From assembly GCA_005791165.1 (NCBI GenBank), contig SXXW01000011.1:145966-209965 (forward strand): a stretch of 64,000 nucleotides of DNA. The letters are read 5' to 3'. The DNA is from Cytophagaceae bacterium (lineage in GTDB: Bacteria > Bacteroidota > Bacteroidia > Cytophagales > Spirosomataceae). Below, in pieces: positions 25,363 through 35,097 of the stretch. The notes beneath the pieces are model-generated. The model saw only the letters and a list, made by a program, of their open reading frames with translations. It searched no databases and was not told the DNA's origin. Both the position numbers and the translations under genes were made by a program. Every line of letters begins with the position of its first letter. Within the stretch, counting starts at the first letter, position 1.

Positions 25363-26731
25363 TTCCTGGTGGTCTTGGTTTAAATTTCTTTTTAAACTTT
25401 TTCTTAAATGGCTTTGGAGTGGCACTGTTTTCTGGGGATTGGCTATCGCCCATTGGCCCATTGGAAACTGGAGTACCTTCGCTGGCGCTAATGGCATCAG
25501 GACCTTTTTGGTTCGGATTATTTGGCTTAGGTCTTTGTTGGAAATTTGGCCTTGGTCTATTCGGGTCATTGTCCCTAAACCGGTTTTCATTTGGCCCTTT
25601 TTTAAATCCGCCTTTATTTTTAGACTCCCCGTATTTTTTATCCATCCGATCCAAATCTGAATTTAATTGAGATAAACTCAATTTTTCAACCACCGGAGCA
25701 TCTGGATTTAGATCTTCGAATGACTTTGGGATGATACCCTTTTTATTTAAATCGATAATTTCTTGGACACGGTCACAGGAAACAGGAATCCAAATAGCCT
25801 CTTCCCCTACAATTCCAAACCACATCATTCTTTTGAAAATATCTGTTTTTTGTAATACCGCTTCTCCCTTTTTCGTTTTTATCCGTCCTTCGATCGTTGG
25901 TATGCCTTTTAAAGCATCCATGTAAGTCTCTAATTCATAGTTTAAACAACATTTCAAACGGCCACATTGTCCACTTAATTTTACAGGATTTAAGGATAAA
26001 TTTTGATAGCGAGCTGCGGCCGTAGTTACGTTTTTAAAGTCGGTCAGCCACGTAGAACAACATAATTCTCTTCCACATATTCCAACACCCCCTAATCTTC
26101 CCGCCTCTTGGCGTAAAGAAATTTGTTTCATTTCTACCCGAATTTTAAATTCAGTAGCTAATAATTTAATTAATTCTCTGAAATCAACTCGGTCATCCGA
26201 AGAATAATAAAATACAGCTTTAGTGCCATCAGACTGAAATTCAACATCAGAAAGCTTCATGTTCAACTTCAAATCTTGTATGATTTGTCGACCTCGGTAC
26301 ATGGTAGGTAAGTCCCTCGCAATTGCCTGCTCATGCTTTTCCAAATCCTTTTCATTGGCAATTCGAACAATATTTTTTAGATTCTCGTCGTCTTTGATTG
26401 ACTTTTTCAGCAATTGGAGTCTAACTAGTTCCCCCTGCAAGGAAACCACACCCATGTGAATGCCCGTAGAAGATTCGATCATGACTGGATCTCCAGTATG
26501 TAAAATAAGTTCAGTGGAATTTCTAAAGTATTCCTTTCTTCCTCCTTTGAATTTTACTTCTACGATTTGAAAACGTTGAAATTGAGGGACATCTAAATCA
26601 GATAGCCAATCAAAAACATTCATTTTATTGCAAGCACCTGTGCCACAACTGCCATTGCTTTGACAGCCTACAACTTCTCCTTCAACTTTTTTCGATCCAC
26701 ATGATCCTGTGGAGCACGACTTACATCCCAT
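25337..26731 (-). CDS. PSP1/RicT (YaaT)-like regulatory iron-sulfur protein
   Basis: A 464-residue cytoplasmic protein of the PSP1 C-terminal domain family. The N-terminus is Cys-rich (Cys at 3, 6, 11, 23, 29 and 34). The conserved core includes RLGGVGICGRELCCSTWL and LSGQCGRLKCCLNYE, whose cysteines bind iron-sulfur clusters in the Bacillus RicAFT complex. The last 110 residues are a Pro/Lys/Asn-rich low-complexity tail ending KKKFKKKFKPRPPGN, probably disordered and RNA-binding in appearance. In Bacteroidota this family sits next to gldH or DNA polymerase III genes. The role here is unproven. Confidence 0.88.
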   Translation of the reverse strand: MGCKSCSTGSCGSKKVEGEVVGCQSNGSCGTGACNKMNVFDWLSDLDVPQFQRFQIVEVKFKGGRKEYFRNSTELILHTGDPVMIESSTGIHMGVVSLQGELVRLQLLKKSIKDDENLKNIVRIANEKDLEKHEQAIARDLPTMYRGRQIIQDLKLNMKLSDVEFQSDGTKAVFYYSSDDRVDFRELIKLLATEFKIRVEMKQISLRQEAGRLGGVGICGRELCCSTWLTDFKNVTTAAARYQNLSLNPVKLSGQCGRLKCCLNYELETYMDALKGIPTIEGRIKTKKGEAVLQKTDIFKRMMWFGIVGEEAIWIPVSCDRVQEIIDLNKKGIIPKSFEDLNPDAPVVEKLSLSQLNSDLDRMDKKYGESKNKGGFKKGPNENRFRDNDPNRPRPNFQQRPKPNNPNQKGPDAISASEGTPVSNGPMGDSQSPENSATPKPFKKKFKKKFKPRPPGNAPDTPQV

Positions 26732-26753
26732 ATTTTTATATGTAAATCAGCTA

Positions 26754-28040
26754 TTAATTCTTAAATCTAAGAACATCTAAGCCGATATCTCGTCTAAAAT
26801 TTTTACCCTCATATTTTGCCGTTATGGCCGCCTTTTGCGACTTTTGAATGGCATTTTCTAAGGTGTTTGAGGTACCTGTAAAGGCCATTACTCGGCCTCC
26901 ACTTGTTACTATTTCTCCCTCTTTTTCCTGGGTTCCCGCGTGGAAAATGAAGGCATCCTCTATTTTTTCTAAATTTGAAATGACATCCCCTTTTCTATAA
27001 TTCTCGGGATATCCTCCAGCAACGACCATCGTCGCAACTGCGTACTGACTTGAAATCTGTAAAACATGTTCGCTCAAGGTACCATTAGAGGAAGCAATCA
27101 GTAAAGATAGGAAATCAGATTCGATTCTTGGTAATACTACCTCAGTTTCAGGGTCACCCATCCGAGCATTGTACTCGATGACATAAGGTTCGCCTTCATG
27201 ATTCATTAGGCCAATAAATATAAATCCTTGATATTTAATTTTTTCTGCATTAAGTCCATGCAAGGTCGGATCGATCACTTTCGTTTTGACCAATTCCATA
27301 AATTTAGCCGTAGCAAATGGAACAGGGGAAACAGCGCCCATTCCGCCCGTATTTAAACCTTCATCATTTTCTCCAATTCGCTTATAATCCTTTGCCTCCG
27401 GTAGAACTACGTAATTCTCACCATCAGTTAATACAAAAACAGAAAGTTCGATACCTCTTAAAAATTGTTCAATAACGACTTTTTCAGATGCAGCGCCAAA
27501 TTTGGACTCTAAAAGCATTTCTTCCAACGAATCTTTAGCCTCCTGTAGACTTTGGGCTATAATAACCCCTTTCCCAGCAGCTAAGCCATCCGCCTTTAAA
27601 ACAATAGGTAGACTTTGCTCTTCTAAATAAAGCAAACCTTCTTCAATAGTCTCTTTAGTGAATGTTTTAGAAGCAGCAGTAGGTATGCCGTATGTATGCA
27701 TAAAATTTTTCGAGAAATCCTTGCTCCCCTCCAATTGAGCCCCATCAGAACCCGGTCCCACAATTCCTACGTGTTGTAAGTCTGCTCGGGACTCTATGAA
27801 ATTACGTATGCCTCGAACTAATGGCTCTTCCGGACCTACAATGACCAACTCAATATTATGGGTTCGTATAGCATCGACAATTCCCTCAAAATCAGTCACT
27901 CCCACGGCTAAATTTGTTCCCAAATTAGCAGTTCCAGGATTACCAGGGGCAATAAATAAATCGCTCAACAAATTACTTTGAGAAATCTTCCATGCAAATG
28001 CATGCTCACGTCCCCCCGATCCCAATATCAATACATTCAT
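26754..28040 (-). CDS. purD: Phosphoribosylamine-glycine ligase
   Basis: A 428-residue ATP-grasp enzyme joining glycine to phosphoribosylamine in the second step of purine synthesis. The N-terminal MNVLILGSGGREHAFAWKI and the later LKADGLAAGKGV, the ATP-grasp region EGLNTGGMGAVSPVP, and YNARMGDPETEVVLPR are family hallmarks. It lies 14 bases downstream of recQ and 22 bases upstream of the RicT-like gene, within a long co-oriented run. No other pur gene is in the window. Confidence 0.96.
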   Translation of the reverse strand: MNVLILGSGGREHAFAWKISQSNLLSDLFIAPGNPGTANLGTNLAVGVTDFEGIVDAIRTHNIELVIVGPEEPLVRGIRNFIESRADLQHVGIVGPGSDGAQLEGSKDFSKNFMHTYGIPTAASKTFTKETIEEGLLYLEEQSLPIVLKADGLAAGKGVIIAQSLQEAKDSLEEMLLESKFGAASEKVVIEQFLRGIELSVFVLTDGENYVVLPEAKDYKRIGENDEGLNTGGMGAVSPVPFATAKFMELVKTKVIDPTLHGLNAEKIKYQGFIFIGLMNHEGEPYVIEYNARMGDPETEVVLPRIESDFLSLLIASSNGTLSEHVLQISSQYAVATMVVAGGYPENYRKGDVISNLEKIEDAFIFHAGTQEKEGEIVTSGGRVMAFTGTSNTLENAIQKSQKAAITAKYEGKNFRRDIGLDVLRFKN

Positions 28041-28054
28041 ACTAAATGTTAGTT

Positions 28055-30370
28055 CTAATTCGCTAATTCACTTAAAAATTTAATCCGCATTAATCGGAGC
28101 TCCTCCTCACTTACGTCTTCAATGTTACAGTTTTCTAATGCCGTGGCAATATTATCAGAATCTGCACTCATAAAATATTCGAAAATCTCATCCTGCTTGT
28201 CAGGCTCTATCACTTGATTAATAAAATAATCTAAGTTCAATTTAGTCCCTGAATAACAAATGGTTTCAATCTCTTGAATTAAATCCACCATGGAGATTTC
28301 CTTTTGCTCCGCAATAATATCTAAATCAATTTTACGATCAACCTGCTGGATAATATGTATTTTAATCTTTGATTTATTAACCGTCGATTTCACAACTACT
28401 TCCTTTGCAGTCTCTATTTCATTTTCTTCCACATATCGAATGATGGCATCAAGGAATTGTTTTCCAAATTTCACCACTTTCCCCATCCCAACTCCATTAA
28501 TCTGGGCCATTTCTTCCTGTGTTGCGGGATATGTGGTGGCCATTTCCTCTAAAGATGGATCTTGGAAAATAACATAAGGAGGTAAATTCTTCTCTTTGGC
28601 TACCTTTTTTCGAAGATTCTTTAATAGCTCAAATAACGCATCATCATAAGCCTTTGCGCCTAATGCTAAACTTTCCTCCGCATTTTCTAAATCAATAGCC
28701 TCTTTTTCATAATCATGGTCTTTGGAAAATGTTAAAGGATGTGAGTCTTTTAAAAATGCATGGCCCTTCTCCGTAATCTTTAAAATTCCATAATTTTCAA
28801 TATCTTTCTCCAACAAACCATAAATCAAAACCTGTTTGATAAACGAAATCCATGGCGATTTTACACTTTCTGGATTAGGTTCTTTAGCAGATCTTTTGCG
28901 CATTTGCGGCTTTTTAGGATTTCCATCCTCATCTTCATCGTCCTCATCCTCGTCTTCTTCCACGACTTTATTCCAAGAAACTTCTTTCCCCACTCCGAAA
29001 ACCGAAAGCTTGGCTTGTTCATTGCTAGTAATATATGGATTGCTTTTGCCTTCTAATACATCTGCAATATGCTCTGCCTCAAAATTTTCTCCCGTTTGTT
29101 TGATGGCTTCTAAAACCCAACTAACCTCTTGTTCTGCCTTGTAGGTGGGTGTAGGGTGCATGCAATTATCGCAGAATCCGCAATTGTCAGCCATGTACTC
29201 TCCAAAATAACCCAATAATTGTTTTCTTCTACAAACCCCTAGATTGGCATAATACACCATTTCAGTCAACAATAACTTGGCATTTTCTTTTTCTGAAACC
29301 GCCTTGTCTTTATTGAATTTATCTAATTTTAAAATATCGTCGTACGTATAAAACAAAATACAAGTACCCTCTAGACCATCCCTTCCTGCACGACCGGTTT
29401 CTTGGTAATATCCTTCTAATGATTTAGGCGCATCATAATGGATAACAAAACGAACATCAGGTTTGTCAATTCCCATGCCAAAAGCAATCGTAGCGACCAT
29501 CACCTCCACCTCTTCATTCAAAAAAGCTTCTTGGTTAGTCATCCGTACTTGTGGTTCCAAACCCGCATGGTATGGTAGTGCTTTTACGCCATTGACCAAT
29601 AATAAATCCGAAATTTCCTCGACTCTCTTTCTACTCAAACAATAGATAATTCCAGCCTTTCCGCTATTTGATTTAATGTAACGAATTAATTGCTTATCAA
29701 TATCCTTCTTCGATCGAATTTCATAATACAGATTTTTACGATTAAAGGAAGATTTAAAAACATGCGCATCTTCTAAATTAAGCGTTTTTTGAATGTCCTG
29801 CTGTACTTTTGGAGTGGCCGTCGCGGTCAAAGCTATGATAGGCATTTTATCATTAATGGACTCAATGATGGTTCTAATCTTTCTATATTCAGGCCTAAAG
29901 TCATGCCCCCACTCAGAGATACAATGTGCCTCATCGATCGCTACAAAAGAGATATTGGCCTGCTTTAAAAAGTTTAAATTTTCTTGCTTATTTAATGATT
30001 CAGGGGCGATATACAATAACTTTACCTGGCCATTAATCACTTCGCTTTTCACCCGATTTATTTCAGCGCGGGTTAATGAAGAATTTAAAAACTGCGCATT
30101 GATGCCAAAAGCAACCATTTGGTCCACCTGATTTTTCATCAAGGCAATTAACGGTGAAATGACAATCGCTGTACCTGGTAAGACAATAGCTGGCAGTTGA
30201 TAACAAAGAGATTTACCAGCGCCCGTAGGCATTAAGACAAAACTATTATTTCCCTGTAACGTATTTTGAATGATGGCTTCCTGCTCCCCTCGAAATTGAC
30301 TAAACCCAAAGGTTTTTTTCAGTTCTTTACTCAGTAATTCTTTTGTTATAGTAATCGGCATATAGTTCAA
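28055..30370 (-). CDS. recQ: ATP-dependent DNA helicase RecQ
   Basis: A 771-residue 3'-5' helicase of replication repair and recombination. Motifs are the Q/Walker A region MPTGAGKSLCYQ (48-59), DEAH (146-149), QETGRAGRDG of motif VI, and the zinc-binding Cys set in the RQC region (CRRKQLLGYFG...CGFCDNC). An RQC winged helix is followed by a HRDC domain near residues 580-650. An acidic loop (EEDEDEDDEDEDG, about 477-489) interrupts the RQC region and seems lineage-specific. Start is MNYMPITI; Met4 is an alternative. Confidence 0.95.
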   Translation of the reverse strand: MNYMPITITKELLSKELKKTFGFSQFRGEQEAIIQNTLQGNNSFVLMPTGAGKSLCYQLPAIVLPGTAIVISPLIALMKNQVDQMVAFGINAQFLNSSLTRAEINRVKSEVINGQVKLLYIAPESLNKQENLNFLKQANISFVAIDEAHCISEWGHDFRPEYRKIRTIIESINDKMPIIALTATATPKVQQDIQKTLNLEDAHVFKSSFNRKNLYYEIRSKKDIDKQLIRYIKSNSGKAGIIYCLSRKRVEEISDLLLVNGVKALPYHAGLEPQVRMTNQEAFLNEEVEVMVATIAFGMGIDKPDVRFVIHYDAPKSLEGYYQETGRAGRDGLEGTCILFYTYDDILKLDKFNKDKAVSEKENAKLLLTEMVYYANLGVCRRKQLLGYFGEYMADNCGFCDNCMHPTPTYKAEQEVSWVLEAIKQTGENFEAEHIADVLEGKSNPYITSNEQAKLSVFGVGKEVSWNKVVEEDEDEDDEDEDGNPKKPQMRKRSAKEPNPESVKSPWISFIKQVLIYGLLEKDIENYGILKITEKGHAFLKDSHPLTFSKDHDYEKEAIDLENAEESLALGAKAYDDALFELLKNLRKKVAKEKNLPPYVIFQDPSLEEMATTYPATQEEMAQINGVGMGKVVKFGKQFLDAIIRYVEENEIETAKEVVVKSTVNKSKIKIHIIQQVDRKIDLDIIAEQKEISMVDLIQEIETICYSGTKLNLDYFINQVIEPDKQDEIFEYFMSADSDNIATALENCNIEDVSEEELRLMRIKFLSELAN

Positions 30371-30449
30371 GTCGGCTGAATTGTTTTGTCCTTTTGTTTT
30401 CTAATCATTTATTCAAACCCTTAGAAAACCTTCTAAATTTGAAATTAAA

Positions 30450-30457
30450 CAAAAATA
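30450..30457 (-). promoter_or_regulatory. Candidate recQ promoter -7 element
   Basis: Read on the minus strand the site is TATTTTTG, a match to TAnnTTTG, about 80 bases upstream of recQ in the 206-base gap after the DUF4293 gene. No convincing -33 element is at the right distance. Confidence 0.25.
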
Positions 30458-30576
30458 TCCAATCCATAGCAAAAAAGATTAGTAATTAAGGTTGAGTCCA
30501 ATTTTATCAGGAAATGACGCTATGAACTTTCATTTCAAATGGAATAATCGACTTAAATATGTGTAATTAAATCGGC

Positions 30577-31053
30577 CTAACGCATTCTGTTTGAGGATTG
30601 TACCAACATTTCATCTTTTCGGATGAGGCGATTTGCAATCATATTAGCCAATAATGCGACGACCATGGCATAAAATCCGAAGCCATAAGCTCCTTGGTTT
30701 TCCGGTTCAAAAACAGGCATCGCTTGTTTGAAAATAATCCAAAAAGTATAGGCCATCGAACCAGCTATTAATAATGAATTTATAAGACCCAGGGTCATTT
30801 GGCGCACTCTATTTTTAAATGAAAATAGGATGAGTATTGTTAAAAGCGTCGATGCGATTAACAATAGGGCTAGTGCAAGATGGGAATGATCACTAACAAT
30901 AGCCCCGTTTTGGGAGATGGTCCAGTGTGTATTAGTCATTTCTGCACTTTGTCCCGAATTACCCGTTTTTGCCCATATAGGTAAACCATATCCTACTAAA
31001 CTTTGTGCTAAAACAACGATGGCTAAAAAAATGGATTGTGGTCTTTGTATCAT
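30577..31053 (-). CDS. DUF4293 family membrane protein
   Basis: A 158-residue integral membrane protein with four hydrophobic segments (near residues 8-24, 58-80, 87-110 and 121-141) and a basic C-terminus. The opening MIQRPQSIFLAIVVLA and overall layout match the Bacteroidota family DUF4293, of unknown function. The gene follows the desaturase gene by 26 bases on the same strand. Confidence 0.83.
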   Translation of the reverse strand: MIQRPQSIFLAIVVLAQSLVGYGLPIWAKTGNSGQSAEMTNTHWTISQNGAIVSDHSHLALALLLIASTLLTILILFSFKNRVRQMTLGLINSLLIAGSMAYTFWIIFKQAMPVFEPENQGAYGFGFYAMVVALLANMIANRLIRKDEMLVQSSNRMR

Positions 31054-31079
31054 CTTTAATCTTATTTTAAAATGTAAAA

Positions 31080-32549
31080 TTAATTATTTTCTTGAAATTG
31101 TTTGGCGGCAATTTTAGCAGAAGAAAGACATAATGGGATTCCCCCTCCAGGATGTACACTTCCACCCACCCAATATAAATTTTTAATCGCAGACCTATAA
31201 TTAGGATGTCTCAAAAACGCCGCAAATTTATTATTAGAAGCATTTCCATAAAGCGCACCCCCTGATGAGGAAGTTCTATTTTCGATCGAACGTGGGTCTA
31301 AAATGTCTTCCGCGACGATGTAGGGTCCAACATCCATCTCTAAGCATTTTGAAATTTTTTGAATGACATTCGCTTTTGTTTTTCGAACTAAATCATCCCA
31401 ATCCTGACCCTCATTTGCGGGTGCGTTGATTAATATAAACCAATTTTCACAACCTTCTGGGGCATCCTCTGTGGCTACTTTACTCGAAATATGGAGGTAA
31501 ACCGTAGGGTCATCTAACAACGTTTTTTCCTCAAAAATACATTTGAACTCCTCCTTGTAATGATCTGAAAAGAAAATATTATGAACCCCTAAGGCATCAA
31601 ATTTTCGATTCATTCCCCAATAAAATATAACACCGGAGCTCGACCGTTCTTGGTTCAAAAGCTTTTTCGGGGCTTGAATTTGGGGCAACAGATTTTTATA
31701 GCTTGGCCTAATGTCCATATTACTCGCAACGTGATCAAAGGCAAATAAACCTTTGGCTGTTTTTATACCCTCGGCTCGCTGGTTCTCAGTCACAATTTCC
31801 TCCACCTTCTCATTCATCCTAAATTCGACACCTAATTCTTTGGCCAATTGGCATAATGAGTTGGTAATGGAAATCATGCCCCCCACTGGCATAAATGCAC
31901 CAATGTTATATTCTAAGTTAGGAATAACGGATAATGTCGCAGGGGTTTGATACGGATTTGAGCCATTATAGGTGGCATATCGGTCAAATAACTGAACCGT
32001 TTTTGGATGTTTAAATTTTCTCGCATGGTAGGCATGCATAGTTGAAAACAAACCCAAATTTGGTATGTTCAGGTAGCCCCTCATGGCCTTTTTACTGGTC
32101 CACGTGTTGAGATCTTGAAGTGAATTTTCTAAAAAAAGTTCACTAATGATTTCATATTTATATTGAAGTCCCTTTAAAAATTCAGCTATATTGGCTTCGT
32201 CCTCTCCTAAGATTTTGGCCATTTCCGAGGCGGTTTCCATTGGATTCGCATGGGTGGAAAGCTGAGTTCCATCGGCCCAAAAGTATTTACAAATTTCAGG
32301 CAATCGGACGTAATTAAAATAATCTTTTGGGTTTTTGCCAGCGAGCTCAAAAAGCTCGTCTACAAGCTTGGGCAAAGTGAAAAGAGAAGGGCCCGCATCG
32401 AAGCGATAGCCACCTAAATCAATTTGTGATAATTTGCCACCGGGATATCCATTGGCCTCGAAAACAACTACTTTTTGGCCCAAACAAGCCATGCGAATGG
32501 CTAATGCAATCCCGCCAATACCTGAACCGACTATTCCAAAATGAGCCAT
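31080..32549 (-). CDS. Carotenoid/phytoene desaturase-type FAD oxidoreductase (CrtI/CrtD family)
   Basis: A 489-residue FAD-dependent dehydrogenase. It has the N-terminal dinucleotide motif GSGIGGIALAIRMACLG, the YPGGKLSQIDLGGYRFDAG segment typical of carotenoid desaturases, and the C-terminal VGGSVHPGGGIPLCLSSAK. The DAGPSLFTLP sequence resembles CrtD (hydroxycarotenoid 3,4-desaturase) more than CrtI, so CrtD is my preferred guess, with modest confidence. It desaturates carotenoid chains in the membrane, consistent with a pigmented Bacteroidota. No other crt gene is nearby in the window. Confidence 0.85.
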   Translation of the reverse strand: MAHFGIVGSGIGGIALAIRMACLGQKVVVFEANGYPGGKLSQIDLGGYRFDAGPSLFTLPKLVDELFELAGKNPKDYFNYVRLPEICKYFWADGTQLSTHANPMETASEMAKILGEDEANIAEFLKGLQYKYEIISELFLENSLQDLNTWTSKKAMRGYLNIPNLGLFSTMHAYHARKFKHPKTVQLFDRYATYNGSNPYQTPATLSVIPNLEYNIGAFMPVGGMISITNSLCQLAKELGVEFRMNEKVEEIVTENQRAEGIKTAKGLFAFDHVASNMDIRPSYKNLLPQIQAPKKLLNQERSSSGVIFYWGMNRKFDALGVHNIFFSDHYKEEFKCIFEEKTLLDDPTVYLHISSKVATEDAPEGCENWFILINAPANEGQDWDDLVRKTKANVIQKISKCLEMDVGPYIVAEDILDPRSIENRTSSSGGALYGNASNNKFAAFLRHPNYRSAIKNLYWVGGSVHPGGGIPLCLSSAKIAAKQFQENN

Positions 32550-32630
32550 TAATCTATAAAAATTTCAAAGCACTAAATTAAGGATTTAAAGAATAAACAG
32601 CTAAATGTTTTTCCCTCAATCCAATTTCAG

Positions 32631-32638
32631 TAATTTTG
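32631..32638 (+). promoter_or_regulatory. aspS promoter -7 element
   Basis: TAATTTTG matches TAnnTTTG. The expected transcription start near 32645 leaves about 20 bases to the ATG at 32665, but only about 5 to the TTG at 32650. This favours the ATG as the aspS start. Confidence 0.45.
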
Positions 32639-32664
32639 CACAAATTTAATTGGCACAAGAAAAT

Positions 32665-34428
32665 ATGTTACGTACACACACGAACGGAGAATTGCGGATC
32701 ACAGAGGTAGGTCAGGAAGTGACTTTATGTGGCTGGGTTCATAAATCAAGAGATAAAGGAGGGATGATTTGGGTGGATTTAAGAGACCGTTATGGCATAA
32801 CGCAGTTGATGTTAGAAGAAGGAAAATCGAGTACTGAGGCACTTGCCATCGCAAGAGGTTTGGGCCGCGAGTTTGTGATAGAGGCTAGAGGTGTTGTCGT
32901 GGAGCGTTTAGCCAAGAATGATAAATTGCCCACTGGCGATATTGAAATAAAAATTAAAAACATCCGAATTTTGAATCCGGCAAAACTTCCGCCTTTTTTA
33001 ATCGAGGACGAAACGGATGGAGGGGATGATATTCGAATGAAATATCGGTATTTAGATTTACGAAGAAATCCGATCCGTGAGAGTCTTCGTCTACGTCACC
33101 AAGTGGCTAGGGAAGTTCGTAATTACTTAGATAACAAGGATTTTATTGAGGTGGAAACACCTGTGTTGATTAAATCAACTCCTGAAGGTGCTAGAGATTT
33201 TGTAGTTCCTTCCCGCATGAATCCAGGGGAATTTTATGCCCTTCCTCAATCCCCGCAGACATTTAAGCAATTATTGATGGTGTCGGGATTTGATCGCTAT
33301 TACCAATTGGTCAAATGTTTTAGGGATGAAGATTTGCGCGCAGATCGCCAACCGGAATTTACGCAGATTGATTGCGAGATGTCATTTGTGGAGCAAGAAG
33401 ATATATTAAATATGTTTGAAGGGTTGATCCGACATTTGTTTTTGCAGGTTAAGAAAATCGATATTGGTGCGGTGTCAAGGATGACCTACGCGAATGCCAT
33501 GAAATGGTATGGATCAGATAAGCCTGATATTAGGTTTGACATGAAATTTGTTGAATTTAAAGCAGAAGGGGTGGATTTAACTTCAGGGAAAGATTTTCAG
33601 GTGTTTGACTCTGCTAATACAGTGGTAGGAATTTGCGTGAAAGGGGCCGCGGAGTATACACGTAAACAATTAGATGAGTTGACCGATTTTGTACGCCGAC
33701 CACAAATAGGAGCTAAAGGATTAATTTATGCGCGTGTTCAACCTGACGGGATTGTGAAATCCTCGGTAGACAAATTTTATAGCGAAGAGGATCTTGCCAT
33801 TTGGGCACAAGCTTGCAACGCTGAACCAGGAGATTTGATTTTAATCTTATCAGGTGATGGCGATAAAGTGCGTAAGCAACTAAATGAACTTCGTTTAGAA
33901 ATGGGGACAAGATTAGGCTTGAGAGATCCAGATAATTATCAAGTTCATTGGGTAGTCGATTTCCCATTATTAGAATATGGGGAAGAGGAAGACCGCTGGT
34001 TTGCGATGCATCATCCATTTACGAGTCCAAAACCGGAAGATATTCCTTTGATGGAGGCCGGAGATTTCGGAAAAGTTAGAGCAAATGCGTACGATTTAGT
34101 CATTAATGGGGTGGAAGTAGGAGGTGGATCGATTCGTATTTTCCAAAAGGATTTGCAATCGAAGATGTTTGAAGTGTTAGGCTTTTCTCCTGATGAGGCC
34201 AAAGCTCAATTCGGCTTTTTATTAGACGCCTTTGAGTATGGCGCTCCTCCACATGGTGGCTTAGCATTTGGTTTCGACCGCTTATGCTCGTTGTTTGGAG
34301 GCACTGATTCGATTCGGGATTACATTGCATTCCCTAAAAACAATGCGGGCCGAGATGTCATGATTGACTCGCCATCCCCACTCGCTCAAGCTCAGCTAGA
34401 CGAGTTAAAAATTAAAACAAATTTGTAG
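32665..34428 (+). CDS. aspS: Aspartate-tRNA ligase
   Basis: A 587-residue bacterial-type class IIb aminoacyl-tRNA synthetase charging tRNA-Asp. The order is an N-terminal OB-fold anticodon domain ([43 protein letters not shown]), catalytic motif 2 ([18 protein letters not shown]), a GAD insert, and motif 3 in [13 protein letters not shown]. The ATG at 32665 matches the family N-terminus. An in-frame TTG at 32650 would add five residues but is too close to the predicted transcription start. A bidirectional terminator follows. Confidence 0.96.
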   Translation: MLRTHTNGELRITEVGQEVTLCGWVHKSRDKGGMIWVDLRDRYGITQLMLEEGKSSTEALAIARGLGREFVIEARGVVVERLAKNDKLPTGDIEIKIKNIRILNPAKLPPFLIEDETDGGDDIRMKYRYLDLRRNPIRESLRLRHQVAREVRNYLDNKDFIEVETPVLIKSTPEGARDFVVPSRMNPGEFYALPQSPQTFKQLLMVSGFDRYYQLVKCFRDEDLRADRQPEFTQIDCEMSFVEQEDILNMFEGLIRHLFLQVKKIDIGAVSRMTYANAMKWYGSDKPDIRFDMKFVEFKAEGVDLTSGKDFQVFDSANTVVGICVKGAAEYTRKQLDELTDFVRRPQIGAKGLIYARVQPDGIVKSSVDKFYSEEDLAIWAQACNAEPGDLILILSGDGDKVRKQLNELRLEMGTRLGLRDPDNYQVHWVVDFPLLEYGEEEDRWFAMHHPFTSPKPEDIPLMEAGDFGKVRANAYDLVINGVEVGGGSIRIFQKDLQSKMFEVLGFSPDEAKAQFGFLLDAFEYGAPPHGGLAFGFDRLCSLFGGTDSIRDYIAFPKNNAGRDVMIDSPSPLAQAQLDELKIKTNL

Positions 34429-34431
34429 AAA

Positions 34432-34459
34432 AAAAAGGCCTGAATTTTCAGGCCTTTTT
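34432..34459. terminator. Bidirectional terminator between aspS and the carbonic anhydrase gene
   Basis: The stem AAAAAGGCCTGA / TCAGGCCTTTTT (12 bp) has a 4-base loop, ATTT. T runs on both strands let it end the convergent aspS and carbonic anhydrase transcripts. Its stem core AAGGCCTGA is also used at the terminator after the pseudouridine synthase gene. Confidence 0.9.
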
Positions 34460-34462
34460 CAT

Positions 34463-35095
34463 TTATTCAAATTCGTATTTAAAGACAGGGCTCTCCCACT
34501 CTCCAGCAGAAATATTTACCACTTCTTTTATTTCACCTTTATGAATATCAAAAACCCATCCGTGCAAATGAGGTAATTGACTATTTCCCCACGCTTTTTG
34601 TACGATGGTTGTTTTAGCCAAATTTTGAATTTGTTCTTTAACGTTCAATTCCACCATTGCATTAAAGCGAGATTGTTCATCTCCAATGGCCTGCAACTCA
34701 TCATAGTGTTTTTCATAAACCTCCTTGATGTTTCTTAACCATTTATTAATTAAGCCAAAGTCCTTATTGGTCATGGCAGCTTTTACGCCCCCGCAATTAT
34801 AATGACCGCATACAATGATATGCCTGATTTTTAAAACTTCAACAGCATATTGCAAAACGGATAAAAGGTTCATGTCTGTGTGAACCACCATGTTAGCCAC
34901 ATTTCGATGAACAAAAATTTCACCTGGATCTGCATGGGTAATTTCCTCAGCCGGTACTCTAGAATCTGCGCAACCAATCCAAAGAAATAGTGGATTTTGA
35001 TCCTTAGATAAATCGTCAAAATAATGCTCGTCCACTTCAAGACGCTCGCTGGCCCATGCCTTATTACTTAGAAGTAGTTTTTTATATTCTTTCAT
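34463..35095 (-). CDS. Beta-class carbonic anhydrase
   Basis: A 210-residue zinc enzyme interconverting CO2 and bicarbonate. Zinc ligands are Cys42 and His98/Cys101, with Asp44-Arg46 as the catalytic dyad in CADSRVPAEE and HYNCGGVKA. The length fits bacterial beta-carbonic anhydrases of the Can type. It begins 2 bases after the stop of a SulP transporter gene, so the pair is co-transcribed. The pairing suggests that bicarbonate carried by SulP and CO2 are balanced inside the cell. Confidence 0.94.
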   Translation of the reverse strand: MKEYKKLLLSNKAWASERLEVDEHYFDDLSKDQNPLFLWIGCADSRVPAEEITHADPGEIFVHRNVANMVVHTDMNLLSVLQYAVEVLKIRHIIVCGHYNCGGVKAAMTNKDFGLINKWLRNIKEVYEKHYDELQAIGDEQSRFNAMVELNVKEQIQNLAKTTIVQKAWGNSQLPHLHGWVFDIHKGEIKEVVNISAGEWESPVFKYEFE

Positions 35096-35097
35096 TT

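Noticed and set aside
25363..25590. N-terminal extension of GldH upstream of 25362
   Set aside because: It overlaps the RicT-like gene in another frame, carries no conserved sequence and would bury the lipoprotein signal peptide 76 residues into the protein.
30371..30576. Possible small RNA gene in the gap before recQ
   Set aside because: No hairpin followed by a T run and no recognised RNA family could be seen; only a weak promoter-like site.
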